Assembly: GCF_947507565.1 (NCBI RefSeq)
Contig: NC_089175.1
Span: 124,001-188,000, forward strand
Direction: 5' to 3'
DNA length: 64,000 nt
Source: Oscarella lobularis
Lineage: Eukaryota > Porifera > Homoscleromorpha > Homosclerophorida > Oscarellidae
The position numbers and the translations under genes are program-made. The notes beneath the pieces were generated by a model. It was not told the DNA's origin, searched no databases, and saw nothing but the letters and a program-made list of their open reading frames with translations. Shown piece after piece: positions 47,186 to 59,085 of this stretch (position 1 is the stretch's first letter; every line of letters begins with the position of its first letter).

Positions 47186-48280
47186 ATGGCCTCTCCTGAC
47201 GCGATCGCGTTCATCTGCCTGCCGCAGGACTTTCTCTCCTATCGCAAAGGCTCTATCTACGCCGATATTAGCGTCGCGTCCGCTCTACTCGGAATGGCGG
47301 GTTCTTTGTATCTTCTCTTCGTTTGGAATCCGCACTCGCGCGAGAATCGTCGTCAATTGCCATCGAAAATCTCGCCGCCCATCGCTCCGAACAAGACAAT
47401 ACTCTTCAGTCTCGCTCTATCCGACGCGCTCGCCTGTTTCTTCGTCATTCTCAAGTCGTTCGCCTTGTTTATCATTTCTCGGCCCGAACACTCCGGCGAC
47501 AGCCTCGCAAAGGAAAGCTACGCCTACTGGGGCCACCCTCTAGCGACTCTCCTTCGCTATTGGTACCAGTGCACCTTCCTGTGGACTTTCTGCTTCTCGC
47601 TGGACGTCTATCTTCAAGTGACGCACCGAAACGTCCGCAACGCGCTTTATCATCTCGTCTGGATCGTCGCCGCGCTAAACATCGCCGTCGGAACGGTTCC
47701 AATCGCTCTAGAATTCCACAGCACGTGCCCAAACGAGACGCACTGGGAAATGAAACTCGCCTACGTGCCCATTTGGGTCGCGCCACTTCTCGTCACCGCA
47801 ATCGGCTCGCCCATTCTATACGCGCTCGCCTATCGTCGCATTAGAAGCTATCTACGCCAAGGAAATTTCTACACGGACAACGAACGACGCTTTCTCAACG
47901 CATTTCGCTGGAAATTCGTATTGGTCATCGTCTTCTTTTACCTGTGCTGGTGGGAGTCGCTCGCACGCATCGTACTTTACTACGCACACACGTCTAAGCG
48001 GCTTTGGTACGCATCAGCCGCCTTTAATCCTTTACAAGGTCTTTTCAACGCTTTTATCTACGGTCGGCATCGATTTTTTCGTCGGCTCGCTACCGGCAAT
48101 CTCGCCACGTTGACAACGTACGGAACTATCATTCAACAGTCTATGGATTCAAACGACGATAATTACAGTTCTGATTCAGGATGGAATTCGAGTGTGAGCG
48201 TCAGCGGAAATTTCAAGGAGGTCATCGACGACACTGACTACGATAGTGACAACAATAGTAGATCTATATACAAGTTGTAG
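47186..48280 (+). CDS. GPR143-like: GPR143/OA1-like receptor, copy 3 (divergent)
   Basis: Intronless, 364 aa. It keeps the same signature (WTFCFSLDVYL, PLLVTAIGSPILYALAY, GNFYTDNERR, CWWESLARI, AFNPLQGLFNAFIYG), and its FYTDNERR loop is closer to vertebrate GPR143 than copies 1 and 2 are. It is clearly the oldest or most diverged member of the trio. The tail is rich in Ser and Asp (SNDDNYSSDSGWNSS). 128 bp downstream of copy 2; codon choice is more GC-rich than in its neighbours. Confidence 0.85.
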   Translation: MASPDAIAFICLPQDFLSYRKGSIYADISVASALLGMAGSLYLLFVWNPHSRENRRQLPSKISPPIAPNKTILFSLALSDALACFFVILKSFALFIISRPEHSGDSLAKESYAYWGHPLATLLRYWYQCTFLWTFCFSLDVYLQVTHRNVRNALYHLVWIVAALNIAVGTVPIALEFHSTCPNETHWEMKLAYVPIWVAPLLVTAIGSPILYALAYRRIRSYLRQGNFYTDNERRFLNAFRWKFVLVIVFFYLCWWESLARIVLYYAHTSKRLWYASAAFNPLQGLFNAFIYGRHRFFRRLATGNLATLTTYGTIIQQSMDSNDDNYSSDSGWNSSVSVSGNFKEVIDDTDYDSDNNSRSIYKL

Positions 48281-48336
48281 AGAGTCTAATCCTGTCTAGT
48301 TAGGACAACTATGTACAACTCTGATGTTTTTTTCCT

Positions 48337-50734
48337 CTACGTGCAAGGGTCTCCGTTTTCGCTTCGGCTTCGCGTTTCCGCGATTAGTCTAAGGCATTTA
48401 TCGAGGCCCGTCTTACTGGCGACCATATGAGACAATCCCATTGCTTCGACGCCGTTGACGAGCGGATTGAGCCACGTGGACGAACGGCGTGTCGACGGGA
48501 CGATGTTGCAGCCGCGAGGAAGGTAAAGCGAGAAGACGGCATCGAGAGCTTCGTCCAATGTCACATCACTAATATCATCAGCAGACAAATCTTATATACA
48601 TATATAAAAATAAATATTGGAGATTTGGTGTGAGAAATCTTTTTTTTATTACTTTTTGTGACCGCCGTCAAAGCGTCGTTGATTTCTTTCATCTGGGGAT
48701 AGTGACCGCATTTATTGAAGAACGTTTTAAAGAAACGTCGCTTGAGTCGTCCGTCTTCAGCTAGAGCAGCAAACACTTGACAGTAAGCTATAGAAGAAAA
48801 AAGTCTAAAACGTAGAACTAATCAAAATCGAAAAGCTTGCCGTTTCGCCGTTGAACGTATTCCTTCAAGTGAACGAATGAGGAGTTGGAGACGACATTAG
48901 AACCGTGCACTATCTGCAGTCGAACAACTCGGCGATAGTAGTCTTTGACGACGTCGCGATCGCAAAACCCGCTCCACACACTCTAAAGAGAAAAAAATAA
49001 AGAGATCATAAATTACATAAATGATACTATTCCTCACTTCTGCGAGAAAATCCTTCCTCGCCTTTCTCTCCCTATATCCTTTCCATATCCTGTTAATTAA
49101 TTAAAAATACTATAAAACCTCCCCTCCTTGATTCTAAGCCACTGACTTTTGTATAGCAACAGCTGCCTGTTCCTGCACTTTGAGTGGCACTTCGTTCTTA
49201 TGAAAAGCCCTGAAAACATTCCCCGGTATTATCAAAAATCGTCTTATTTGTGTTCGCGTACCTTCGTATGTCCGTGTGCGCCTTGACTTCCTTCAATGAA
49301 GCCATTCGCTTTCGATGGGTTTTATACAGTTCGGCGTGCTTTCGTTCTTGCTCTTTTCGACGCTGTTCCTCTCTACGCCACATCGTTTTTTGATGCTCCG
49401 TCGACCAGCTGGGATCGATTGGCGATCGATGTTCCGCGAGCCGACCCGCAATCTCCTTTTTACGCGAGAGAAAGTAGCGAAAATTTCTAGAAAAATAAAC
49501 GGAGTCGATCGCGCGATTTTTTGAGAGAGAAGGATTTTCGCACCTCTGCATCACTCTTGCCGCTCTTTCTCGTCGCGTTTTCTCCGCCTGTTTTCGCTCT
49601 TTCTTATCGGATTGGTCGCGAAAGAGCTGCTGAATGTTTACGGCCAATTTGGCCTCGTGCAACTTCCACGTTTCCGGATCCATCAAATCCTACACAAAAA
49701 AGTAAAAATCGTTCTTCTGTGAAGAGAAGTCACACCTACCTTTAAATTCTCCGTGCTCCTTTTCTTCTTTTCCGCCTCTCTCAACGTCGCACTCCTTCCC
49801 GCCGAAAGACTCCGACTGTGAAGCCGCGATCGAGCGGACGACGGACGAGCGGACGACGGACGAGGCGTCGTCACAAGAGCCGACGCGGCGGACGACGGTC
49901 GAGGCGAGGACATCGACGAGAACGAAGCCGACAAACGCGGACCAAACGGAGACGGCGATCTAAAACAAAAAATAGATCATCAAATGAAGAATTTGTAATT
50001 AAATACCTTGATAAGTTGGTCATTGTCATAGGCGGCGCTTCAATTACAATGCTCGGAGTTCCTGTACGAATTCGTCCATCCAAAGACTCGTAACGGGGTT
50101 CTAGGACACTTACCGAATACTGACGGCGATGACGCGACTCTGTAGCTAATGTCATCTCCCTCACAAAGATCCTTAGAAAAAACAGACAATCGTTTTTAGC
50201 ACAAGAGTGACGATCGTTCTCATCAACTTTTACAAATGAGCGACGATCGTTTCTCATCAGCTTTTTAATTAAAAAAAATTGACGATCGTTCTCATCAAGA
50301 AAATAACTAAGTTTAGTGTACACAAATGTCTAGTCTCACCGATTCCAGTCCAATTTCGCTCTTACACTGCCTCGCATCTGCTGACATCTGACGCCGCAAC
50401 ACCGTTTTCCTACGCGCGACTCTCCTTATTTATTTATTTATTAATCTTCTCAAAAAGAAATCGCTTACTTTGGCCGTCCGTTCCCGATTGTCATCCGCTT
50501 TACTCTCATCGTCGCCTTCAACTCGCGTCCCGCCTTTCGATCGACGAACGACGTCGCCGGTATGCAGCGCGTCAGCGCGACGGGTTGCGTGTGCAAACGC
50601 GGCGTCAATCGCTGAGCGGCGTTCGCGCAACGCTGCGCCGTACGCTTCATGTACGTACTTCCGCCGACGCCGTCCGCCGTCCAACAATATCGTCCAGGAC
50701 GACGTCGAACGGACGACGGAGACGCACTAAAAAA

Positions 50735-50765
<31 letters not shown>

Positions 50766-52548
50766 ATTGAGCGTACCTTTTTCTTTTTGGAGCGTCGCTT
50801 GACGGCGTTGGCGGCGGCGGAACGGCGTGAGAATCGCGCACTGACGACACGTCATCAATGCTGTCTGTGATGGAGAAAAGACCGGATGTCGCCGACTCCG
50901 TAACGATGGATTGAGAAGTGAGAAGCGAGCCACATGACGCATCCAAATCATTTCCCCCATCGTCCCACGCTTCTTTCTTAGAAATAATCGGACGCTCTTT
51001 CGGAGATATCGTTCTCAATGAAACGTTTCTTTTTCTCGTCGACTTTTGAACGTCCGATCTCTTCGAATCGACGTCGGCCAACGTCGTCGAATCCGGAAAT
51101 AACGCCGGTCTGACGGCGTGCGAGCGACCGACGATTCCGCGTACGACGTACGGCTGACGATCGCCGGCGTCGTAACCCTCGTCGTCGCAACTGTCCGCCA
51201 TCGACGATGATGACGTCAGAACGGATTTCGTTGTTGGAGTCTCGACTTTTTGTGGATCTTCCGTATTGCGTGCATTCGCAATTGCCTGTACAACGATATC
51301 ATCCATGTCGAAGTCGACAACCGAGTCTCCTTGTGAGAGTGCGTTCATGTATTGGTCTTCGTTGACGCTGCTCAAATAGCGATCTCTCACTATTGCAATA
51401 AAGTTATGTCGATTAAAATGTCACGTGTGTGTGCTGACCTGGACGCGAGTGCATCAGCCTGGCTATGTATTGGCTAGTGAAGCTATTCTCTTCATCATGT
51501 TTTGGACTATTAACGGGGACGTCGACGTCGTGAATTTCTACCTCTTCCTCCTCCTCCATCATTCCCAAATGAGCGTATCCCTAGCGTTATGTACCCAACG
51601 AAAGATTATTTTTCTTAGTGTAAACTCACCTCAGATGTGCCGCCTGATGATGTATGATAGTGAGCTTTCTGCACGGTCAACGTTTCAGAGAGTAATTCAG
51701 CCGTCACCACTCGCCTCTACACCAGAAATAGCCGCTTCAAAAAAGAGGCCAACTACCTCAAATTAAAACCCAGACACTCTTTAATAAAAACTGTCTGGGT
51801 TTTCTGTCTGGGTTTAATCAAAAACACACCTCTAGTGTAAAACGGCCCCACCTAAGTCAATGAATGGTTTCGGATCCTCCCTTCCCTTCTCCCCCCAGCT
51901 AAAAGTTCACGTTACCTGGCGCGAAGTGTTCAATGTCCACTGGCTCTTTCCTCGACTCTTTCCATTCGTCTCCTTTTCCGCTGAGGCGCTCTTGAACCAG
52001 ACAGAACAACAAGTGCCGTTGCCCGTAGATACATTTTAAGTCATCGCGTACCGACGGCGTCTCCCATTGACTCCTATTCGCTTCGAACCACTTGTGAACT
52101 CGCTTCAAATCGTCCATTTGCTTCCGCGGCGTCGCAGTCCTAGAAAGAGAGAAGAAAAACGTACTTTGCGAGCGCCCAACGTGAAACGATTCGACGCACA
52201 GTGTCACTTCGTAGAGCATTTTGAGAAGGAGATGATAGAAAGTGCGAGACGTCTCTCTTTATCGCGCGAGGGAGGGGAGAAGGGGGGAGGAGGAATATCT
52301 TTGCAATTTTTAACCTAAGACGGGCTCGCGATTTCTCTCTACTTTCTATGGTCACGCGATGGGCGTCTAGCGACGTCAACGCTGCTGAAATGCGCGTCCA
52401 AAGCGCGCACCATCGTGCCGAACTCCGATCGGGACATTAGCTGCGAAAGAAGGCGCGATAAGGCACGATCTCTTCGAAACGGAGAAAGCGCGTTCGATTA
52501 TACCTTCGAGTTCTTCAATAACTCGACGTCCCGACGGGCGGCAGCCAT
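48337..52548 (-). CDS. Unidentified IQ-motif, Ser/Arg-rich multi-exon protein
   Basis: Most exons chain in phase: 50340-50387, 50114-50171, 50007-50100, 49740-49959, 49544-49689, 49262-49486, 49147-49209, 49038-49089, 48841-48982 (GC donor), 48653-48787 and 48337-48590 (stop). Upstream exons are recognisable (52548 start MAAARRDVELL; about 51906-52139; 51457-51590; 50765-51390; 50469-50726), but the joins near 51650-51900 and at 50726/50765 could not be reconciled, so the N-terminal model is provisional. Features in order: a Trp-containing helical N-terminus, acidic MEEEEEVE, Ser/Thr-rich low-complexity stretches, PRPSSARPSSAR repeats, a long charged coiled-coil-like region (KKERKQAEKTRRERAARV), and an IQ motif (AIQKIWKGYRERKARK), which binds calmodulin-type light chains. 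A ciliary or cytoskeletal role is a guess; no family is recognised. Confidence 0.6.
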
Positions 52549-52629
52549 GTAGTCTCCTTTCTTTATCCGGGCATTTCTAAAGTCCTGCGGTTCACCAATG
52601 TCGCAATTAATCTCTGACTCTCTGTCGCA

Positions 52630-54188
52630 ATGATATGCCGATTCACCAACTGTAAACTGTTGCGAGACGGGCATCTTCTAGGCGAAGAAGACCTTTGGGT
52701 GCGAAATGGAATTATTCTCAATCCCAGAGACGTATTTTGGGGGGAGAAAAGGACGCCAGACCGCGTAATCGATTGCAAGGGTTACATCGCAGCTCCGGGC
52801 TTCATTGACACGCAAATAAACGGTGAAAATCGAGTCGCTGGCGTAGAAAAAAATCTGACTCTTTTCCCAGGGGCTCTGGGGTTTGATTTCTCGTCGAATC
52901 TGGACAATTTTCCCGAAAGTCTTTGCGCCGTGGCGAAGGAAATACTTCGTCACGGTGTAACGGCTTTCTGTCCAACAATTGTATCGTCTACTAGAGAAAC
53001 TTACAAAGAGGCAGGTTACGTAGCAAAAATAGTCCGAAATTTTCAATTTTCAATTTTCAGATTTTACCAAAATTTGTTGCGTATGAAAGTGGCCCAGACG
53101 AAGCGACTCTACTAGGACTTCATCTCGAAGGACCCTTTATTAGTCAAGAAAAAAGAGGTGCTCACCACGAGAAGGCGGTGTGGGTCGATGAGGACAAGGC
53201 AATCACCATGGATACGCTGATGAAGCGATACGGATCTCTAGAAAGAGTCAGCATTGTTACCGTAGCACCTGAGCTAAGGGGAATGTACGAAGTTATAGAA
53301 GAATTACAGCAAAAGAATATTGCTGTATCATTAGGTATAGTCAAACGCTAAAAAAAGGGGGATTATTTAATAATTCATATGGAAGGGCATAGTATGTGCA
53401 ATCTTGACGGGGCTGAAGATGCCGTAAACAGAGGATCTCGTTTTATTACTCATCTTTTCAATGCTATGCTTCCTGTATGTAAAATTTGAACAAGGGGTAG
53501 GGATACTGTGATCCTGTAGTGTTGCTATAGTTTCATCATCGCGATCCGGGCATTGTGGGTCTATTGACTAGCAAAAGACTAAAAAATCGCCAAATCTATT
53601 ACGGAATAATTGGTGATGGAGTGCACACGGATCCCGCAGCGTTGAGAATAGCCTACAGAGCTAACCCTAAAGGTGCTCCTCCTCCCTTCCCCACCCCCAA
53701 CATCACAAAGCATACCTTTTCTTCTCAAGGAGTTGTCCTTGTGACCGATGCAATGGCTGCCATGGGCTTATCCGATGGGATACACAGTCTAGGCTGTCAA
53801 AGTATAGAAGTTCAAGGAAATCAGGCCCGGCTAGTCGGAGAAAAAGATCGTCTAGCCGGAAGGTTACAACTTAGATAAATAGATATAGATTAACATAAAT
53901 TTTACGTAGCGTGGCAACCATGGACCACTGTGTTCGCTATTTTGAAAAGGAGACGGGTACGTCGTCTGAGTAGCGGTATTTTCATCATTCTATACTTTAC
54001 GTTTAGGATGCGGTATACCTGCTGCCTTAGAGGCGGCAAGTTTACACCCAGCTAAAATGCTGAGACTTGAAAACGAAAGGGGAACGCTCAATTACGGCTC
54101 AAGAGCCGACTTTATTCTATTGGACAATGATATGAATGTCCAAAGAACGTACATAGATGGTCGGCTAGTTTACGAGACAAAAAAATAG
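52630..54188 (+). CDS. AMDHD2: N-acetylglucosamine-6-phosphate deacetylase
   Basis: Seven exons (52630-53010, 53061-53334, 53386-53474, 53531-53672, 53730-53862, 53910-53956, 54007-54188) give 415 aa, the usual family length (409 in human). The amidohydrolase barrel is clear: PGFIDTQINGE near the N-terminus, the metal-site LHLEGPFISQEKRGAH, VSLGHS, THLFNAMLPFHHRDPG, GDGVHT and the catalytic-loop LVTDAMAAMG. It removes acetate from GlcNAc-6-P in the cytosol, returning amino sugar to the hexosamine/glycolytic pool. The join after exon 1 needs a GC donor (AAAGAG|GCAGGT); the GT five bases later leads to a stop. It starts 81 bp from the divergent IQ-motif gene. Confidence 0.95.
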
Positions 54189-54618
54189 AGACTCTCTGTA
54201 CTATGCACAAATTTTCACCGCGCTATAAGTGTGCATGACGACAACACTGCAAAAAAATATAGTCGTGCAGAAATACTGTGCTTACTTCTTCCTTTACGAA
54301 TCGTACGGATTCACGTGCTGTCGTCGAAACTGTGGCAATACTACAATAGTCGGAAAAGCCGGCGATCGACTTATCTGCATAGAGAGGATGATATCTAAAT
54401 GAATTCTCATCCTAATTCAACATACCGACGAACTGGCCGACATTGCTCTCATTTTAGTGACGGCGGAGCTCGCGCGTGACGTAAAAGGAACGCGTGGCAC
54501 GGGAGAGTGGCAACGTGAGGGAAGAGGAGCGCTCAGATTTCGAATTCTTCCCAGGGGCCTTGGCCTAGTGCGTTTGAGTCATGCATGCACCACTACACTG
54601 CACTCAAAAAAGTCTCAC
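54189..54618. other. Intergenic, or 3' exons of the minus-strand gene
   Basis: Between the AMDHD2 stop and the first exon supported on minus. A donor at 54618 shows the minus gene continues into this stretch, but its next exon could not be identified. Confidence 0.3.
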
Positions 54619-55192
54619 CTGGTTTCAGCTGCCGCTTTTCGCACTATGACCATTGAGTTCAAGTCGTCGTCACTCAGAAGCTGTGTATTATGAAACGCGT
54701 GGTATTTCTCTTTATTCTTTGTTGGAGATGAACCCAGTTTAGGCTTGAAGCTAAAATTTTTGACGTCATGTAGACGACAAAAGTTTTCGATAATCAGGTT
54801 GACTCACCACATAAATTTATCATAGCCAGAAGCAAAATGCTCATCGGCTCTCACTCTCGACTGCGTCAAAAGGTCACTAATACCAAAAAAAAGATTTCAT
54901 TTTATGCCTTCCTATTATGAATAAATTAACCTGGAATCTTTCTTATTTACAGCCAACATCCGACTCAATTCCTTCTCGCTAATCGTCTTCGACGAGTGCA
55001 GGGACACGGCACTGACATCATTCGACTCCTCCACGCCCCTCTTCTTCACCCTAGCCGCTTGCCTCTGCTTCCAACTAAAAAGAAAAAGAAAAACAGCTAG
55101 GAAGTACACATGAATAACGGAATGATCTATGATACCTCCACAAGGGTCGACGCCTGTAAAGAGGCTGCGGCCCACTGTTCACAGCAGACCAT
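54619..55192 (-). CDS. Unidentified minus-strand gene, internal exons
   Basis: Four exons join in phase: about 55135-55192 (WSAVNSGPQPLYRRRPLW), 54931-55074 (WKQRQAARVKKRGVEESN), 54808-54876 (DLLTQSRVRADEHFASGY) and 54619-54750 (FKPKLGSSPTKNKEKY). A possible earlier exon at about 55246-55275 (VTTDPETPKL) also fits in phase. The start and the end were not found. The product is hydrophilic, rich in Lys, Ser and Asp, without membrane segments. I do not recognise the family. Confidence 0.55.
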
Positions 55193-55408
55193 CTAAGAGA
55201 AACGCCTATATTAAAGTACTCATATATATACAAATGACGACTTACAGTTTTGGAGTTTCAGGATCGGTGGTGACCCTGTAGAGAAAGAGAGAAAAAAATC
55301 GATTTTAGGAGCGCCTTGCTGTGGGACTTGCTTCGGAATGTCCCGCTGCCACGATTCGGTGGTGGCGCCCATTAGGCGCTTGTCGAAATTCTTCGTCGCT
55401 TTGCTCAA

Positions 55409-55830
55409 AAGTGGAGGAGGTGGAGACCCATTAGGGGAACGAAGTGTCGTTTTCGGCTCCTTCGCTACGATTAGCTTGGCCGCCTGCGTCTAGAACTTTG
55501 TTACGACTACACTATAAACAAGGAGCGCCTCTTACGCGCTCCGGAAACGCGGTGCGTCGTTGGAAACGACGATATAATGATTCGCTTTCGTCGTCAACGT
55601 TGCTCTGCGAAGTCGAGATAGTGTCTAATCGACGTTGGCAGTGTCAAAACGCATACCTGAAGGCCTGGTAGCTCGAAATCGTGCAGTTTACCAACTGCAG
55701 CCATCAGGCTTGCGCAAACAATTTAGAACGTCAAGACCCGGATAACACTAAAATAACATCTATCTATCTATCTATCTATCTATCTATAACTTTCTGCACT
55801 ACAAGACAAAACGTCAAGAGAAGCGTCAGT
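55409..55830. repeat. Duplicated 3' flank of the 7TM genes
   Basis: About 55395-55680 is nearly identical to 60140-60430 (both begin GTCGCTTTGCTCAAAAGTGG). An ATCT microsatellite follows at about 55757-55787. Related but more diverged flanks occur at 57370-57650, 59120-59350 and 63180-63450. The 75- and 60-codon frames in it are non-coding artefacts of the duplication. Confidence 0.65.
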
Positions 55831-56979
55831 TTAGTTCCAATCCGACGTTTCTGGGTCTGCAGTAGTATTCCAAGCTGATGTAGAAGATGTAGCAGCGGGA
55901 TTTTGTAAAAGAGACCCCTCTTCTTCTAAAGTAGCAACGCCATTATTGTCCCTTTTGCAGCACTTCCTACACAGCATTTTGAGCCGCCTTCTAAAGCTGC
56001 TTGTAGAAAAAGTGTAGATGAAAGGACCAAAGAAAGAAATGATAGAAGGTACAAACATAGTAGCAGCAAAAAAGTCCTGAAATGTAGAACTTTTGCTTAT
56101 TTCAAGAGCTTTTTTGACGTTGGCCATCAGATAAGCATTCCATGACGTAAACAGCAACAGTGGAATTGAAACTAGAAATATTGCAGTCATCAGCCTTATT
56201 CCCTCCTGGTTTCGAATCTGCCTATTTCCCCGTAGTTTTCTGTACACAAAAATGACTGTTGCAATATAGAATGATGCCATTGCTATCGCTATGACAAAAT
56301 AGAAGGAATTGATCACTTGCTCCAAACGAGACTCGGAGGAATTTTCTCCTAATAGAAAGTAAGTTCCGCATCTTGCAAAACTCATCGAAATGTTGTGACT
56401 TTTGTGCAGAAACTGATTGTAAGTGTAAGATTTTAGTGGACAATACATAGACAGTGCGAATGAAACTAGCCACTCTAGGACAAGAAGAATACTTAGACTT
56501 CTTTTTCCCGCCACAATTCTTCGGCCACAGCAGCCGACAATTTGCATGAATCCTAGAAAGATTATTGTTACGTACAGCATTGTCCAGAGGGAGAGCGACG
56601 CAGTTGCAATCACGCGCGACGTCCAGCATAGATGAGCCATTAGAATTGAGACATATGCACACCAGTTCTTTCTTCGTTTCATCACAGCAACGATTAGAAT
56701 TCTTCCAAGAGATAAGAAAACGTCCGACAAAGCTAAATTGATGACGAGAATAGAGTGAGGACTTCGATTAGAACTACATCTCCATACAATCACCACAACA
56801 TTGAATAGGATAGCGAGGCCTGAAATAAGCAGCAATCCCACCGCAACCCCGGGACGAGAAGTGATAACTTCGTAGAAAATAAACGTGAGTCGAAGTTCTA
56901 TTTCAAGAGCCGTAGATCCACTCTCCGAGTCGTTTATTTGCATGAAGCTTTCGCAGTATAGATCAGTGGAAGAAAACAT
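55831..56979 (-). CDS. Rhodopsin-like 7TM receptor, array copy A
   Basis: Intronless, 382 aa. A short N-terminus carries an N-x-S/T site; then come seven hydrophobic segments. TM2 shows INLALSD as in class A receptors. A Cys precedes TM3 (NWCAYVS), paired with one in the second loop (RCGTYF). The DRY motif is not evident, and TM7 has FFGPFIYTF where NPxxY is expected. A cluster of basic and Cys residues (RRRLKMLCRKCCKRD) could be palmitoylated. Ligand unknown; a lineage-specific orphan chemoreceptor-like group is a reasonable guess. Confidence 0.75.
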   Translation of the reverse strand: MFSSTDLYCESFMQINDSESGSTALEIELRLTFIFYEVITSRPGVAVGLLLISGLAILFNVVVIVWRCSSNRSPHSILVINLALSDVFLSLGRILIVAVMKRRKNWCAYVSILMAHLCWTSRVIATASLSLWTMLYVTIIFLGFMQIVGCCGRRIVAGKRSLSILLVLEWLVSFALSMYCPLKSYTYNQFLHKSHNISMSFARCGTYFLLGENSSESRLEQVINSFYFVIAIAMASFYIATVIFVYRKLRGNRQIRNQEGIRLMTAIFLVSIPLLLFTSWNAYLMANVKKALEISKSSTFQDFFAATMFVPSIISFFGPFIYTFSTSSFRRRLKMLCRKCCKRDNNGVATLEEEGSLLQNPAATSSTSAWNTTADPETSDWN

Positions 56980-57726
56980 CTCCGATCTCCTTCAATCCTT
57001 TCTCTAACGTATCACCGCCGACGTCTGCCGTACGTAACACACTGACGCATCCAATGGCCGATACGGATATTCTCGCTTCTCACTTTTCGTTTTACTTAAT
57101 TAATTCTCGCTTCTCGGTTTTACTTTTCGCTTCTCGCTAGGAAGCGAGAAGTAAAACCGAGAAGTGAGAAGCGAGAAGCAAGAACCCGGCCGTACGTATT
57201 GCATGGCCATCTTCGATTTGATTGTATATCCGGCATTGTCTGCCTGGTGTGAATACGCTGCCAGCCTATGTCTCTCGCTTCGGATAACTTCCCAGCGTTC
57301 GCTTAATTCATTTCTTCGCAAATTCTAAGCAAGATATACACGTTATTGTCTCTGCATCCCATAAAGATTTCATCGCCTTGCTCAAAAGAGTGGAGGAAAC
57401 CCATTAGGGAAATTCTTCGCGTTACGACGTTGTTTTGGCTCATTTTTTCGTCTTCCGCGGTCTTTGTTCCGACTAGCTGCTATGGACAGCTAGGAAGAGT
57501 GGCCTCTTACGTAACGTGGTGCGTCGCGCTGCATGGAGACTCACTTTCGTTCATGCGAAGTCTAGACAGTGTCTAATCGACGACGCATTGCATACCCGAA
57601 GGCCTGATAGCTCGAAATCGTGCAGTTTTACAACTTAGGTAGTTTTACCAGAGAAAACAGAAGTTCAAGACCCGGATAGACTATAATGTACAGTGTAGGT
57701 AGGTAGCAAAAAGTGAAGCACCCAGT
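56980..57726. other. Intergenic with a palindromic GAAGCGAGAAG repeat
   Basis: It holds the AAGCGAGAAGTAAAACCG minisatellite in inverted form (57070-57186: TCTCGCTTCTCGG on the left, its complement on the right) and a diverged copy of the 7TM 3' flank (about 57360-57650). No gene. Confidence 0.5.
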
Positions 57727-58876
57727 TTAGTTCCAATCCAACGTTTCTGTGTCTGCAGTAGTATTCCAAGCTGACGTAGAAGATGTAGCTGCCGGATTTT
57801 GTAAAAGAGACTCGTCTTCTTCTAAAGTAGCAAAGCCATTAGTGTCCTTTTTGCAGCACTTCCTACACAGCATTTTGAGACGCCTTCTAAAGCTGCTGGT
57901 CGAAAAAGTGTAGATGAAAGGACCAAAGAAAGAAATGATAGACGGAACAAACATAGTAGCAGCAAAAAAGTCCTGAAATGTAGAACTTTTGCTTATTTCA
58001 AGAGTTTTTTTGGAGTTGGCCATCAGATAAGCATTCAATGACGTAAACAGCAACACTGGAATTGTAACTAGAAATATCGCAGTCATCAGCCTTATTCCCT
58101 CTTGGTTTCGAATCTGCCTATTGTCCCGTAGTTTCCTGCACACAAAAACGACTGTTGCAATATATAATGCTGCCATTGCTATCGCTATGGCAAAATAAAG
58201 AGAATCTGTGAAGACTCGACTCAAACGACGAGATTCGGAAAAGTCTGCTAATTCAAAGTAAGCTCCGCAGGTTGTATAAGTCATCGAAATGTTGCGACTG
58301 CCGTGAAGAAGCTGATTGACTGTGAGATCTTAGTGTCCAATACATAGACACTGCAAACGAAATTAGCCACTCTAGGACTAGAAGAATACTTAGACTTCTT
58401 TTTCCCGCAGATATTCTTCGACCACAGCAGCCAACAATTTGCATGAATCCTAAGACGATTATCATTACATACAGCATCGCAAAGAGGAAGATCGCCGCCC
58501 GTGCAATCACGTTCGACGTCCAGCATAGACGAGCCGTTAGAATTGAGACATACGCACACCACTTCTTTCGTAGTTTCATAACTGCAACGATTAGAATTCT
58601 TCCCAGAGACAAGAGGATGTCCGACAAAGCTAAATTGATAATGAGAATAGAGTGAGGATTTCGATTAGAACTGCATCTCCATACAATCACCACAACATTG
58701 AATAGAATAGCGAGACCTGAAATGAGCAGCAAACCCACCGCAACTGCAGGACGAGAAGCGATGATGTTGTAGAAAAGAAACGTGAACGGAAGTTCTATTT
58801 TAAAAGGCGATTGGTCCGGTCCACTATAATTCATCATGAAGCTTTCACAGTAAGGAGGATCAGCGGAAGAAAACAT
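57727..58876 (-). pseudogene. 7TM receptor array copy B, frameshifted
   Basis: The N-terminal half (58876 to about 58320) and the C-terminal half (about 58300-57727) each match copy A but lie in different frames. Next to the TYNQ position of copy A there are two fewer bases (near 58325-58330), shifting the frame in the loop before TM5. Everything else is intact, so the loss is recent, or a sequencing error cannot be excluded. Confidence 0.75.
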
Positions 58877-58975
58877 CTCCGATCTTCTTTAGTCCTTACT
58901 CTAACGTACGACTGCTGTACTAAAAACACTGGAGCATCCGTAAAGTGAGATTTGTGATTTGATCATACATCCGGC

Positions 58976-59085
58976 ATTGTCTGCTTTTGGTGTGAATTGA
59001 AACGAAAATGTACCCGGAATGGCTCTGCATATTGTCTGCTTTTGGTGTGAATTGAAACGAAAATGTACCCGGAATGGCTCTGATG
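58976..59085. repeat. 55-bp tandem duplication
   Basis: A unit containing TTGGTGTGAATTGAAACG and ending GGAATGGCTCTG occurs twice in direct succession in the spacer between copies B and C (58877-59412), which otherwise holds only a diverged receptor 3' flank. Confidence 0.85.

Noticed and set aside
50279-50737. 152-codon plus frame, rich in Arg and Ser
   Set aside because: Antisense to coding exons of the IQ-motif gene; composition reflects that gene's Ser/Arg-rich frame.
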